Notes: generated by a model not told the origin, from the letters alone. DNA of 64,000 bases from Uranotaenia lowii (GCF_029784155.1 NC_073693.1:117465003-117529002), one strand, 5' to 3'; counted from the first letter of the stretch, positions 1 to 10,415 are shown. Made by a program: numbers and translations.

Positions 1-349
1 CGAACTTATAGCTTCCGATAAGTTGCAAGAGAGCACAAAATTTTGCTCTTATAGCATTCACACAGTTGAAAGTTACAGTATTTTCCACTTCTTTCAATGG
101 TCAATATTACTCAAATCCCATCTGATTTAAGCCGTCTGGATGCACTGCTGGTTGCAGAGAGAATACAAAAAAGATTTTCTCACTTGAAGACCACGCGAGA
201 GCAATTTCATTACAAGTTTTACACACATGGCGGACTTTCTATCATATCCGATTCAAAATGACTTCAGACGACATTTTATACGATCTTTTTAATATACAGT
301 TGGAATTGCGATTTGCAACACCATTATAAACGACTTAAATTATCATTTC
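1..349. other. AT-rich sequence, no gene seen
   Basis: No open frame of note, no repeat partner found elsewhere in the window, and no recognisable RNA or transposon end. Confidence 0.5.
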
Positions 350-515
350 TGATACCGTTAACTGGGGCATCATGCAACACTTTTAAAAGTCAATCTCTTT
401 TCCAAACTCAATGTCAATAGATAATCATACCGCTTAAACATCAACAGTTTAAAGGTTGATGGTACATCAAAATGACGTAGTCTGAAGAATTATTGGTTTC
501 ACCAATTTTTTTAAA
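350..515. repeat. dispersed repeat, related to 47561-47811
   Basis: The segment opens with TACCGTTAACTGGGGCAT and continues through a shared stretch (ATAATCATACCGCTT, then AATTATTGGTTTC) that reappears in the same order at 47561-47811. The opening resembles the terminal inverted repeats of the TA-flanked elements at 22835 and 37940 (TACCGT or GGTAC followed by a CGGGG-type block), so it is probably one end of a decayed non-autonomous DNA transposon. The other end was not found. Confidence 0.5.
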
Positions 516-929
516 TTTATAAAAACATGCGATTTTCACCCTAATTAGAAAAAGGGGCAACAAAATATGTTTTTAATGGAAAATCAAATGAAAACGTTTG
601 AAAATTTATAACTTTTGATATATTTGTTATGCCATAATGCATAAAGCACCGATCGCATAAATTTTTGGTTTTGAAAATTGAAATTTACATTTTTCTTTTG
701 AAAATATTTTTAAAGAAAAAGCATACATAGAGGGGTGAAAACACTTAAAAAATTCTTCTCGTTGGAATTATAAAGTCATAGAGATCATGGCGGCACCATG
801 TGAGAGAAAGTGATTTGAAGGTGGTACCTAGGGTGAAAACGAGAAAGAGAGAGTATATTTTCCTTATTCAACAATTTTTCAGAAACTGGAGTAAAAGGCC
901 GCTGAAAGCTGAATACAAGGTCATTAAAA

Positions 930-1095
930 CTTGTTTTGGAACTTGAAAGTTTCAATAGGAACTTAAACTTTGAGCTACGTAGAATGTACTTCAAATAAAA
1001 AATATGGTTAAGTAAGCTTTTTCTTACCTGTTTTAAAGGACTTTTGGTTTCTTGGGTATTGTCGCATACCTGCTTGTTAATTTATTTATTCTTTT
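930..1095. repeat. dispersed repeat, related to 63118-63250
   Basis: The string AAAGTTTCAATAGGAACTTA followed by AACTTTGAGCT matches 63126-63156 with one or two changes. Similarity then fades through a tract containing TTTTAAAGGACTTT on one side and TTTTAAACGAGACTTT on the other. The family is not recognised. Confidence 0.4.
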
Positions 1096-1439
1096 GTGCA
1101 GATAAGCTTAATGTTTGTTTGATTTTCTTTTTGAAATTTTTGGGACATAAAAAATAGGAAAATTTATCATTAATAAACCGCATCATATGATCTTTTTAGC
1201 ATTTACCAGAAATAATTGCTTTCAAAATCACTTAACCACGCATACGTCGTAATCAAATGCCCAAGTTTATTATAATGTTTGGCTTATTTGTTTAATTTCT
1301 TTTGGATAGATTACATTCCATGAAACCTTTGCGAAGTTCATATGAGCAACCCACCTTTCCACAAAAGACGGAACCAAAGCTTTACTGCCTTACCTCCATT
1401 ATTCACATCACAACAGATTAACACATCCATTAATATTGC

Positions 1440-2110
1440 AGAAATTAAATCATAAACATCAACAGTGAGGGCGGCCACAGTTCGGATGTGTTTATTTAGG
1501 TAAAACCTCTTCCCGCAATTTCAACTTTCGGGAGGCGCAGGCGAGTTTCCAAATGCTAGAGTAAAGAGTTGCCGTCGACGACGACGAGATTTCCATTAGC
1601 CTTGAATTTTAAATTTCACCCCCAGCTCATAAACACGCACACACAGCCACACTTTTTCACCCGTGCCCACCCACACAATTCAAGCCAAGCCAGGCACACA
1701 TCCGGCAAACTTCCGTACTTTTTTTGCCGGCAACCTCACTCACCACCGCCAAAGTTGAACCATTTTCAAGACGCAAATTGTTACACTTCACAGCACAATA
1801 AAAGTTTCATCAAACTCGGTGTTGTCGTTTGCAGCAATGTGTTCAGTTCGTTTCCATCGTTCGTTTGTGATGCTTTTTATGCTAGCAAGCATGTTTTTTT
1901 TCTCGTTTTCTCCTGTTTGGCCCGGACAACTTTGCAGAAGCAATCTGCTGGTTCCTCGGCGCATTCACCCACGCCCAAGTCCGCCCTCCCCTCCCAAGCG
2001 CACCTGGAGTTTGTCGCTGATGCGTATAGAAAATGTGCTGCTGGAAATTGTGTGTGCTTCATACCTGAGCGAGAAAAAAAAAAGTTAGCAGGAGGAAAGG
2101 GGTGGTAATT
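1440..2110. other. GC-richer unique sequence, no gene assigned
   Basis: Base composition rises above the surroundings, with CA-, CCG- and GAC-rich runs. Overlapping open frames exist on both strands (for example 1569-2108 plus and 1877-2146 minus). None shows a recognisable domain, and their low-complexity composition argues against coding. It could be host non-coding sequence such as an intron, a 5' UTR or a regulatory region. Confidence 0.35.
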
Positions 2111-2421
2111 TAAATATACGTTATTGTTTTGGGCATAAAAGATCAAAAATGGAAATTATGCGTAGATATGGATGTGGGAGGGGAAGGAATGAGAAGTGTT
2201 TCGACAGAAAGTTAGACAAATCCACTTTCCGAATGATGGTGTGCTGAAATTGAGCTTACAGTTTTTTTGTATCATACACAAGTGTTTAAAGTTTGGATAT
2301 TGAATCTGCCTAAGATAACATGAATTCGTTTATTGATTCACAATAAGCATTAAAAGATTTAATATGTATTTATCCACGGCTCTCGAAATCTTATACCACC
2401 TAAGGACTCTAAAATGCTTTT
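2111..2421. other. AT-rich sequence, nothing identified
   Basis: No open frame, repeat partner or structural signal was found between the GC-richer block and the MITE that follows. Confidence 0.4.
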
Positions 2422-3061
2422 GGGTTTTTTTTTAATTATTTGACAATTTGCGCCGGAGGTCTTTAGATCTTCCATCAAAATTGAATTTTTGTAAAAAATT
2501 TACGATTATAAAAAAACATAATTTTCAGATTTCCAAAATTATTATTTTTCGAGTTAGATTTGGTTAGATTTTTCGGAAATACAATAAAACCATATTTCAA
2601 AGCAATATAACTCTGTCACTTTTCAACGGAAATCATAAAACAGCTCATCGAAACGCATTTAAATTTAGTTAACTATTCAAATAATATATTTAAAACAAAT
2701 GATTTATGATTTTAAACAAAAAAAAAATGTAAATAAGCTTTAAATTGTGTCTAAAACTACCGTCTGCATCACCGAATATTTATTTAAAAATACCATTGTT
2801 TAGCCCAATTTATGATGCATCTGCACTCATATATGCTGGTTACGCTTGCTTCTTACAGTAAAAATATTTTTTGAAGCAAGTAAAAAAATTGTATTCGTGC
2901 TTTGTAGAATGTTTGCAGCCAAACTATCATCAAGTTTCAACCGATAATCTAAATCTAAAAATTTAAAAAAAACATAAATTCAAAAACCTTCATGAAATTT
3001 TCAATTTTGGAACGATTTTTAGACCTTCGGCGCCAAACCGTCCGATAATAAAAAAAACCCC
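2422..3061. mobile_element. TIR element (MITE), about 640 bp
   Basis: The two ends form long imperfect inverted repeats of about 75 bp. The left end reads GGGTTTTTTTTTAATTAT, then GCGCCGGAGGTCT; the reverse complement of the right end reads GGGGTTTTTTTTATTATC, then GCGCCGAAGGTCT. The interior is AT-rich with no transposase-like frame, so this is a non-autonomous DNA transposon. The flanks give no unambiguous target duplication, so the superfamily is left open. Confidence 0.65.
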
Positions 3062-3984
3062 TTTACCAAGAATTTTTCAAGATAATCAATCCTCGTTAAA
3101 AAAAACAAATTCTATATTTGAGTAATCTTTTCCGAAAGTAGGAAATGTTATCAACAAATTCAAATATTCTTACTCAGGAACAAAAAAATTCTTAACCAAT
3201 CCGATTCGAATAAAAGCCCTTATTCTAGGCTTCAGTGCAATATAAAATATTAAGGTACACAAGTCTTGTACCACTAAGAATCATGTCGGATACAATTTCA
3301 GATTTCTTAATTAGAAAATAACTTAAAAATTGAAAAAAAAAATTTTATTAAATATTTATTTAATTGAGGGGGCGAAACATTTTTTTGCGATTTCCATCAA
3401 TATCTGCACAGTGATAACATCACCCTCTACCCTTGTTTATTGCCCAATATTTTCGGTGGGACGAAACTGTTACCAGTTTTGCGGATTAAATTTTTTTTCA
3501 AAAACATCATCTACATTATTTATCCCAAGTGTAGTGGCAGCTAGCTAGATCGAGCTGGATCCTCAAGCAGCCTTCATATGACTGGATAAACGGCAAAACT
3601 ATCTCATAGACAATTCTACTTGTCTTGTCTACTTTACCATACCTGGTTGCTCCAGTAATGAAACCTTTTGATTTCTTTAAACAAATTTAAAATTGCCATA
3701 TACCTATCTTGGCTTGCAAAACCAAATTTTTCCCAGAAAACCAATTTCAACCTATAGACTATTTCAAAAAGGATAATTTTTTTTCTTAAATCAAACAAAC
3801 AATGATTTTTTACAAACATTTCATTCTAGAACATTTTGGTTAATGTTTTTTTTATTTCAATTTATAGCCCCTTTAAAATTTTTTTTATATGGTAGACCAA
3901 TTTTTCTTGAACTTTTCAACTCTATCCGATGATTTCATGTAATTCCTCTGACTTTCCTACGACAAAGCCAAAAAAGAATCGATT
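3062..3984. other. AT-rich sequence, no gene seen
   Basis: Short open frames only (3330-3548 plus, 3634-3819 minus), with no domain signature. No repeat partner was recognised. Confidence 0.4.
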
Positions 3985-4440
3985 TCCAGGCTTTCAATCG
4001 TGGCTTTACTCAGACTTAACAAACCGATGAGAATTTGAGAATCTACGAGGAATTAGATCTCAGATGGTTAACGTCCCTTCTGGTGTTCCCCAGGGCTTCC
4101 ACTTAGGACCACTCATCTTTATCCTTTTTGCTAACGATCTAGCTGGTTTACTGCAATCCTCTAAATTGATGAACGAAGATGACCTTTAGATTTATCGGAT
4201 CATCGAATCACAAGTGAATGAATGAAAGTGAATGCCAGTGAATGCCTAAGTATAACTTTCTACAGAGCAAGAACTCCACTCCGTTTTGCCTACAAGATGG
4301 ACACAGCAGAAATGCAACGAGTAGTTTCAATTAAAGATTTTAGGATTACTTTTGATCAGCAACTAAGTTTTTCAAAACACAAAAAAATTTATAGAAATCG
4401 TAAAAAAATACAAGAGAACACAAGATACAACCTACAAAAC
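3985..4440 (+). pseudogene. non-LTR retrotransposon reverse-transcriptase fragment
   Basis: Translation with stops ignored gives the LINE reverse-transcriptase core around the B/C blocks. The run VPSGVPQGFHLGPLIFILF followed by NDL, from about 4071, matches the jockey-type pattern VPQGSHLGPLLFILFINDL; the catalytic FADD block that should follow is missing. A later piece (4222-4443) has the usual downstream pattern of a thumb region, including IKDF.ITFDQQLSF. At least two in-frame stops and a likely frameshift are present, so it is dead. The T-rich tracts at 4450-4660 and 7024-7312 may be remains of its 3' UTR, split by later DD37E insertions; that is inference. Confidence 0.75.
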
Positions 4441-4787
4441 TAAATAGAAGAAGGTAATTTATTGTTAAATAAAAAATTAAATTTGAGGCCAATCCAAGTA
4501 CACGCTTCTTTTCTTCTTAGTTGTTGACACTCTATATCTTTTAATATTGAATCATGTCTTTTTATTTTGGATTAATTTTTTTTTTTTTAATTATGCTAAC
4601 TTCCTTGATATTTTTTTTGTTTTCTATGTGTTCTTCCATACTGTTTTTTTAATGTCAAGTAAAAATGATACGGTCAAAATTTGATCAAGGAAAAACGCGT
4701 GTAAATCGGTGAAATCGTTTATTTAAAAAATCAAATTAAATTTCATTTTCAAGTTTAATTAGTATAAAATTCAGGAGAAATATTCAG

Positions 4788-5905
4788 TTAAGCTTCCGCT
4801 TTTCCAAATCCGAATTGCCGGGCCTTACGCTTAACCCCTCCCATCAGATTTTGTACAGCCATCTTTTCCACCTTCTTCGCCGCAGAAAGCCAGTTTGCCT
4901 TGAACCAATTTTTTGGTCTTCTTTAGGTTTCACTTCCCGATCAGGAGACCATATCAAAATAATAACTCAAACGTATCTCACCAAGATATTTACATCTGAT
5001 TCAGTTATAATTAAGTACACAAAATTTTCAATTTTAAGTTTCTCCAATCTGAATTATATCTTATTCTGATTGACAGACTTGAATGGGGTTGAGCTCATTT
5101 TCAATGAACAAGATTTTTTTTCGGATTGTCCTAAAATAAAATGATTATATCTTATTTTGATATACGTGCAACTTTTTATGAAACACGGACATCGAAGTCA
5201 ACGGTACAAACCGTACTTTAATGAGTTTCGCTCAACAGCTTCACACATTTGATTCGAATTTTTGGGAAACAAAAAATTGAGCATGGTTTTAGCAAATGGT
5301 GTGGGTTTCTGACAGTCTACTAGAAAATTTTTTCGAAGCATTCATATCTAGATAAGTTATAATTTTGATAGGATTTGTTCTGCCCAATATAAAACTATGC
5401 TATCTGAACGAGATATGATCTTGATAGGAGCATATCAAAAACTGATATAATTTAGCCATGATCGAATAGTTTTTTTGATATAATTTGAGATATTTTAACA
5501 TCCTACGAGTACTGAATTATAACTCATTTAGATAGAAAAAAATAAGTATCAAAATATCTCATTTTGATATAATTTTGATTTTCCCTTCTGATCGGGTTGA
5601 CAATAGCCCAGTATTTCTCAATTGGGCGGAGCTCTGGCGTGTTTGGAGGGTTCTTGCCCTTGGGAACCACCTGCACGTTGCTGGCGGCGTACCACTCCAT
5701 AGCCCTTTTACCGTAATCGCAAGATGCCAAATCTGGCCAAAACAGTACGGAACAACCGTGTTTCTTCAGGAAAGGCAGCAGACGTTTATACAAACACTCT
5801 TTCACGTGAATTTCTTGGTTGACAATCCCGGAAGCTATGAAAATGCTGCTTTTCAAGCCACAGGTACAGATGGCTTGCCAAACCAGATATTTCTTTGCGA
5901 ACTTT
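4788..5905 (-). pseudogene. DD37E transposase, C-terminal part, interrupted
   Basis: The minus strand encodes the second half of an IS630-Tc1-mariner transposase. The second catalytic Asp lies in LFWPDLASC and the Glu in ELRPIEKYW, with 37 residues between them, which defines the DD37E group. The ending GFGKAEA is also present. The N-terminal helix-turn-helix half and the first Asp are absent, because the element is truncated at about 5906. The reading frame is broken between the Glu block and the C-terminus by the nested element at 4936-5596. Non-functional. Confidence 0.8.
4936..5596. mobile_element. nested TIR element, 661 bp
   Basis: Comparison with copy 3 of the DD37E element (GCTTGACAATAG uninterrupted near 34752) fixes this insert precisely. 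It begins CCCGATCAGGAGACC and ends with CTTCTGATCGGG, giving short inverted ends CCCGATCAGRAG, and it is flanked by TT on both sides (4934-4935 and 5597-5598). Subterminal ATATCAAAAT motifs recur in both orientations. No transposase frame is present. The superfamily is not determined; a 2-bp duplication is compatible with Tc1/mariner-like or other integrases. Confidence 0.7.
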
Positions 5906-5914
5906 TATTATTTA

Positions 5915-7023
5915 AAGGGTAATACGGTCAAAATTTAATCAATATCAACTTGACGTATTTCTTTCAATTTTTCTTTTAAAAAACCTGAACACCCCTCATT
6001 TTGAAGGTGTTCGTGTGTAGAATGTTGCTCCTATTTTGATTTTCGAATTCACTCTTCAGTTGTCAAAATGCCGTCCAAGGAAGGAGAGCAGCGCATCAAA
6101 ATTTTGCTCGCGCATCGCGTGAATCCGAGCTACTCGCACGCAAAGCTGGCAAAATCGCTAGAAGTTGACAAATCAACCGTTACAAATGTGATTGAAGTGC
6201 TTGGGGAATGTTTGTCGACAGCCAGGAAGTCTGGATCGGGGGAAATCGAAAACCGGAAGCCGCTGAGACGACAAAGAGAGTTGCCGGTAGTGTCAAGTGA
6301 AACCCTAACCTCTCTCTCTGCGCGATCCCGGAGGCTGTACACGACGATGTTGACGAAGTTTGACTGCGTGGTAATGGACGACGAAACCTACGTCAAAGCC
6401 GACTACAAGCAGCTTCCGGGACAAGAGTTTTATGAAAGGAAGGGGAAAGGTAGAAGATATTTTCGAGCACATGAAACTGTCAAAGTTCGCGAAAAAATAT
6501 CTGGTTTGGCAAGCCATCTGTATCTGTGGCTTGAAAAGCAGCATTTTCATAGCTTACGGGACTGTCAACCAAGAAATTTACGTGAAAAAAAGTTTGAATA
6601 AACGTCTGCTGCCTTTCCTGAAGAAACGCGGTTGTTCCGTACTGTTTTGGCCGAATTCGGCATCTTCCAAAGGACAAGAACCCTTCCAACTCGCCAGAGC
6701 TCCGTCCAATTGAGAAATACTGGGCTTTTGTCAAGGGGAACCTAAAGAAGACCAAAAAATACTGCTAAGCAGTAGCAGTTCAAGGCAAACTAGCTTTCTT
6801 CGGCGAAGAAGATGGACAAGGTGGCTGTACAAAATCTGATGGCAGAGGTTAAGCGTAAGGCCCGTCAATTTGGATTTGGCAAAGCAGAAGCCTTACTGGA
6901 TATTTTTCCTGAATTTTATACTAATTTAACTTGAAAAAGAAATTTAATTTGATTTTTGTAATAAACGATTTCACCGATTTACACGCGTTTTCCCTTGACC
7001 AAATTTTGACCGTATCACCTTTT
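5915..7023 (+). mobile_element. DD37E Tc1/mariner element, copy 2, both ends present
   Basis: Inverted ends AAGGGTAATACGGTCAAAAT (left) and AAGGTGATACGGTCAAAAT (right, reverse complement) bound a 1.1-kb element with TA before the left end. It abuts copy 1 in the opposite orientation. Its 5' UTR (5930-6067) is closely similar to that of copy 3 but lacks the long (AC)n tract found there; the equivalent position only has GTTCGTGTGTAG. Confidence 0.8.
6068..6893 (+). pseudogene. DD37E transposase, mutated copy
   Basis: The ATG at 6068 follows the 5' UTR and starts MPSKEGEQR, as expected for this group, with an N-terminal helix-turn-helix (about residues 15-45, SHAKLAKSLEVDKSTVTNVI). The first catalytic Asp is in VVMDDETYVK, around residue 103. 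A frameshift near 6510 moves the sequence to another frame, where the second catalytic Asp has become Asn (LFWPNSAS). A stretch of about 20 codons between that residue and the Glu block is deleted. A recognisable C-terminus (VKRKARQFGFGKAEA) remains. It cannot make an active transposase. Confidence 0.85.
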
Positions 7024-7312
7024 TTCATAATTAACCTGGTTGTATTTTGTTACATAATTGTTTTCTTGTTGTTCCTTTCTATCTTGCTTTTTTATGTTAT
7101 TTAGTAATTTTCGATACTGGTTTATCCTGTTTTGTCTTGCTTATCATTCTTTTCCTGTTTGAAAAATATTCTATCTTGTTTAATATCGAATCAACTTATT
7201 TTTTTAAGATAATTTTTTGATTGCTCTTGTTTCTATCCAGTTCTGTTTTCTAACATCTTGTTTTGTCTTATTATATCTTGTTAAGTTTTGTTTTTCCATG
7301 CTTTTTGCCTTT
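7024..7312. other. T-rich sequence with TTTTGTCTTG-like runs
   Basis: Dominated by TCTTGTTTTGTCTT-like words, similar in character to 4450-4660 on the other side of the two DD37E copies. It may be the 3' UTR of the LINE relic at 3985-4440, separated from it by those insertions. It ends in TGCCTTTCTTTCAGAGAGGT, a small hairpin. Confidence 0.35.
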
Positions 7313-7395
7313 CTTTCAGAGAGGTATAGTTATCGGTCGATTTGGGAAATCATTAATTATGGGTCTTTGATATAACTTTATAGGTACCCCAGCTA
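7313..7395 (-). repeat. outer fragment of the inverted repeat pair, matching 18870-18963
   Basis: The reverse complement matches 18870-18963 (GGTACCTATAAAG.TATATC, then CCCAAATCGACCGATAACTA and GAAAGGCAAAAA). In the right-hand copy this segment directly follows the arm. Here it is separated from its arm (9063-10432) by 1.67 kb that contains the LINE and SINE insertions. Confidence 0.6.
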
Positions 7396-7605
7396 ACATG
7401 AAATCGTAATAGAAATGGTAATCCAAATCGAATATTTAGATATTTTCAATAACCATCGTAAACAAGTTGGTATTGAGTAATTTTCTATCAAGCTTTGCGC
7501 AAAAAAGAAAGAATCGGATAGCAGTTTAGTCAATTCGTAAATGTGTCTCCATAAAGTTGGCAGTATGCTAATTCGACATTAACGATTTGATTGAACTGAT
7601 TTACG

Positions 7606-8677
7606 ATAAATGGGACTTATGGGATTATGACAACACTAAATTGGAATGTGCAAGTGGGGAAATTCTCGCAGCTTATGTGGCTGCAGTCTCTTCGAACGTT
7701 GACGCTGCATCATCGGGTTACCATGCTAAATACCTTCGCCACATCAAGGATTTGGTATCTCGCATCCATTCTACCCCCGTTCCGCGTACACACGGCGCAA
7801 ATCACCTCGACGATGGGAACGTTTCTTTGGAGAGGAATGGTTGCCCGCGTTCCAATGATGCAGCTTGCTCGCAGCAGGGAAAACGGAGGACTGAAGCTGC
7901 AACTACCGGCGCTAAAATGTAAGTCGCTCGCAATTTCTCGTCATCTAAAAGAGATCGTCTCCCTTCCTTTTTATAACTCCTTTCTTGTCCAAGCAAATTC
8001 CCGCCCAGCAATTTCAATAGATCTTCCCGACCTAAAACTTATCCTTTCAAACATATCCCAAATACCTCACCAAATCCAACAAAACCCCTCCGCCGATCAA
8101 ATCCACCAGCATTTCGTACTGCAAACCGAACTGCCAAGGGTGGAACGAAACAGCCCAGCGAACGACTGGCCACGTGCGTGGCGTAATATTGCATCGAGGC
8201 GGCTGACGTCGGCGCAAAAATCTGAACTCTATCTTTTCGTGAACGAGAAGACACCTCATCGGAAACTGCTTTTCGTGATGCGGCGAGCTAACGACGAAAA
8301 TTGCACATTTTGTGATAATGGCGAAACGGAATCTCTAACCCACAAGTTCTGCACATGTACTCGAGTCGGACCGGCTTGGACGGTTCTTCAGCAGAGAATA
8401 GCAGTCATCTTGGGAGGATGGAGGCGGCTCGTTTTCGAAGACCTGTTGAGACCTGTTTTAGCAGGAATAAACGAAAGGCGTAGAATGGAAATTCTGAAAT
8501 TGTTTATAAAATATATCTGCTTCGTTGATAAATGTAACGGTAGAATCGATATAGCTGAACTAAATTTCCATCTAGATGTTGACGAGTGATAGAATGAGAA
8601 GAGACAAATTTTGTAAGATAAATTGACAAATAAAACTTAATTTTTACATTAAAAAAAAAAAAAAATAAATAAATGGG
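7606..8677 (+). mobile_element. 5'-truncated non-LTR retrotransposon insertion with poly(A) tail
   Basis: A LINE 3' end: partial ORF2, a short 3' UTR (8590-8650) with AATAAA at 8629, and a tail of about 15 A at 8651-8665. A candidate 9-bp target duplication ATAAATGGG lies at 7606-7614 and again immediately after the tail at 8669-8677. The insertion would then be about 1.05 kb, truncated at its 5' end as most LINE insertions are. The repeat is AT-rich, so the exact length is provisional. Confidence 0.7.
7627..8589 (+). pseudogene. LINE ORF2 C-terminal region, open for 320 codons
   Basis: The protein has the region that follows the reverse-transcriptase thumb in insect LINEs: a LTLHHRVTMLNTFATSRIWY segment followed by an ILPPF block, then FLWRG...ARVPMMQLARSRENGGLKL, typical of CR1/L2/jockey-like and related elements. 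Near the C-terminus there is a zinc-knuckle-like CTFCDNGETESLTHKFCTC motif (residues about 237-255). The first in-frame ATG lies inside the ORF2 homology, so it is not a true start; the ORF is a fragment that happens to have stayed open. It lacks the endonuclease and the RT catalytic core and cannot retrotranspose alone. The intact frame suggests a recent insertion. Confidence 0.8.
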
Positions 8678-8734
8678 CGGTCCATCTATTGGAACTCTAT
8701 CCTATCTCTCCCTTTCATTCTTTGACCGGTTCAT

Positions 8735-9062
8735 GAAAAGAAAATCTCACCTATTGAGCTATAGCGTAAATTTGATTAACTGATGAGTTGGCATCGTGGT
8801 TAGATACTGGACTGTTAACTCGGAGGACTGGAGTTCAATTCTCAGTCAGGGAATTTTTTTTTCGTGTTACTCAAATTACTTAAAATCGTTTATTTTGCAT
8901 TTTGTGAGGAAATCGAATCGTTGGAATCTTGTCATTGTAGATATATCGCCTCCACTTTTGTAGCTATATGCTATTTTGGTAAGTTTAATATAATCTTTTC
9001 ATTTGGTATAATTGTTTGAATAATTCTGTTGTTCCTTCGATGTACCTCCTGAAATGTTTGCT
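8735..9062 (+). mobile_element. tRNA-derived SINE, family 1 copy 1
   Basis: A tRNA-like head has a pol III A-box-like TGGCATCGTGGTTAGA and a B-box-like GAGTTCAATTCTC, about 50 bp apart, and is followed by a T-run and a 3' body of about 220 bp. The whole unit recurs at 13043-13375 with about 85% identity, including AATCGTTGGAATCTTGTCAT and ATATCGCCTCCACTTTTGTA. It ends at ATGTTTGCTGGG. The degenerate tRNA fold and the extended body rule out a plain tRNA gene. Confidence 0.75.
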
Positions 9063-9429
9063 GGGACCTATCGAATCAGCTCGTCGAGTTTAATGTATTT
9101 GTGTGTTTTGATGAGATTTTTTTGTAAACTTTGTTCTTCACGTTTTTGCGAAACTGGGCTGTACAATAAAAATGATTTTTATCTTAAAAAAAATTGATTT
9201 TTTTTCCTCTACAATCTAAAAAGAAAGAAAAAAAAAACAAAATAGTTTGAAAAAAAAAATTCATAGTAGGTAATTATCATCAAATCATCACTCCAAAAAA
9301 CGTGTCAATTTGGCTTGCTAGCTGTTCAGTCCGCAGAGCGGCCTGAAGAAGAAACGCAACCCGCAGAAGGAACGCAACCCGAAGGAGGAACACGACCAGA
9401 AGAAGGAGAGCGGGGAGAAAAACCAACGA

Positions 9430-9501
9430 CCAATCAGCGAGCAGCGCGCGATTGACCGAGGTTATAAAAACCGTGGACCCGTTTAGCGTGCGAGTTCAGT
9501 T
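9430..9501 (+). promoter_or_regulatory. core promoter of the solo LTR
   Basis: CCAAT lies at 9430-9434 and TATAAAAA at 9463-9470. An arthropod-type initiator TTCAGTT is at 9495-9501, placing the likely start at A9498, about 35 bp from the TATA start. These match the U3/R boundary of an LTR. If active, it could drive plus-strand transcription into the flanking repeat. Confidence 0.6.
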
Positions 9502-9676
9502 TATCTTCTACCGTGAATACGACAACATCGAAGCGAGAGAGAATCCGAAGGAGAGCAAACCAGAAGGAGAGAGAACCCAAAGGAGAGAGCAGCAACAACC
9601 ATCATCGCGCTTGGACGGAGCCGGTTGCGTGGCGCAAAGAAACTAGTGTTCGAAGTGCAAAGTCATATAGAGAGAA

Positions 9677-9682
9677 AATAAA
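9677..9682 (+). terminator. AATAAA poly(A) signal of the solo LTR
   Basis: AATAAA lies about 180 bp downstream of the predicted start site, inside the R/U5 part of the LTR. Confidence 0.5.
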
Positions 9683-10303
9683 CGATGGAAAGCTAGAAGA
9701 GTGAATGTTTCTTTGTGCTCGCTGCTCCTACACTTTGCTCCCGTTGCAAGTTGCCATACCAAACGGCTCTTTTCAGAGCCATACGAAAGAGTTTAGCACT
9801 GGCAACAATCTTCCCGTTTCAGTCCACCTTGGCATGCCAGGCAGCTTGTCATTTGACCTGCCTCCGCTGTTTTGACAACCACAGGGGGTTGTCAAGTTCA
9901 GGCCCGATCCCACAGGGGGAGAGGGCAGACAGCGGTCATTAGCCAAGGCCGCAAATACAGTCCACCCCCAACACTAGCCACAACCAGCAATCACTAATCA
10001 AGATTATCGTATATATGATGTCAAATTATGTATGACGTCATATACACGTTGGGCATGCTCGCTGTGTAGAATGGTAGAAATTTCAGTCTCCACTCCAACT
10101 CATGATATCTTTATGAGGACAAAACGAGCTGGAGGAAAGAGTAGGGAGAATTTATAAATTTTCTATTAATTATAATTATTATTAATTATTATTTTCTGAA
10201 AACTATTATAAATTTTCAGTATTAACCGAACCGGTATCAAATTTTGGAGCCGAAGCTCCAAACCATATAATGTTTATATGGATTTTCATACAGGGGTACG
10301 ACC

Positions 10304-10415
10304 AACGATGCTACATTTTGATCTTTATCATCAGTGTATCTCTTTTTGTTACATTGGGACTCTTATGGGCGAGAATAGGACACACTTATGATACAAATTT
10401 TTTTGTGGTATCGCT
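10304..10415. mobile_element. 112-bp insertion flanked by 10-bp direct repeats
   Basis: GGGTACGACC occurs at 10294-10303 and 10416-10425 and only once in the homologous right arm (18301-18310 on the opposite strand). The intervening 112 bp is absent there. The ends are weakly inverted (AACGATGCTAC versus CAGCGATACCAC), so this may be a very small MITE; a slippage duplication is also possible. Confidence 0.5.

Larger units (their letters stand above)
4661..5906 (-). mobile_element. DD37E (ITmD37E-type) Tc1/mariner element, copy 1, truncated
   Basis: The left edge carries the terminal repeat TGATACGGTCAAAATTTG, then an AAACGCGTGTAAATCGGTGA block shared with copies 2 and 3. Reading on the minus strand, the element holds the 3' half of a transposase and then stops abruptly near 5906, where copy 2 begins. 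It therefore lacks its own 5' end. A 661-bp TIR element (4936-5596) is nested inside it. Relative to copy 3 the sequence is otherwise collinear. Confidence 0.8.
9323..9973 (+). mobile_element. solo LTR, 651 bp, TGTT...AACA, 5-bp target duplication
   Basis: The segment starts TGTTCAGTCCGC and ends CACCCCCAACA, the TG...CA termini of an LTR, and is flanked by CTAGC at 9318-9322 and 9974-9978. The homologous arm at 18.6 kb has a single CTAGC and no insert, so this is a proven insertion with a 5-bp duplication. The sequence is GC-richer than its surroundings and carries promoter and poly(A) signals in the order expected for U3-R-U5. No internal retroelement sequence is present, so it is a solo LTR formed by LTR-LTR recombination. 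TGTT/AACA ends and a 5-bp duplication fit BEL/Pao or Ty3 elements; which one cannot be told. The short frames inside it (9452-9646, 9513-9704) are not genes. Confidence 0.85.

Noticed and set aside
1569..2146. Open frames of 89-179 codons on both strands
   Set aside because: Overlapping, low-complexity translations rich in Ser/Pro/Phe, with no domain and no splice-supported extension.
8781..8800. CTGATGAG at the start of SINE family 1 as a hammerhead ribozyme
   Set aside because: No stem II partner or GAAA core follows within range; it is part of the tRNA-like head.
8762..8850. Functional tRNA gene in SINE copies
   Set aside because: A cloverleaf cannot be drawn convincingly and the unit continues into a repeated body shared with 13043-13375.
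9452..9942. Three short plus-strand frames in a GC-richer block
   Set aside because: They lie within the solo LTR, over its promoter and R/U5 region, and have no domain.
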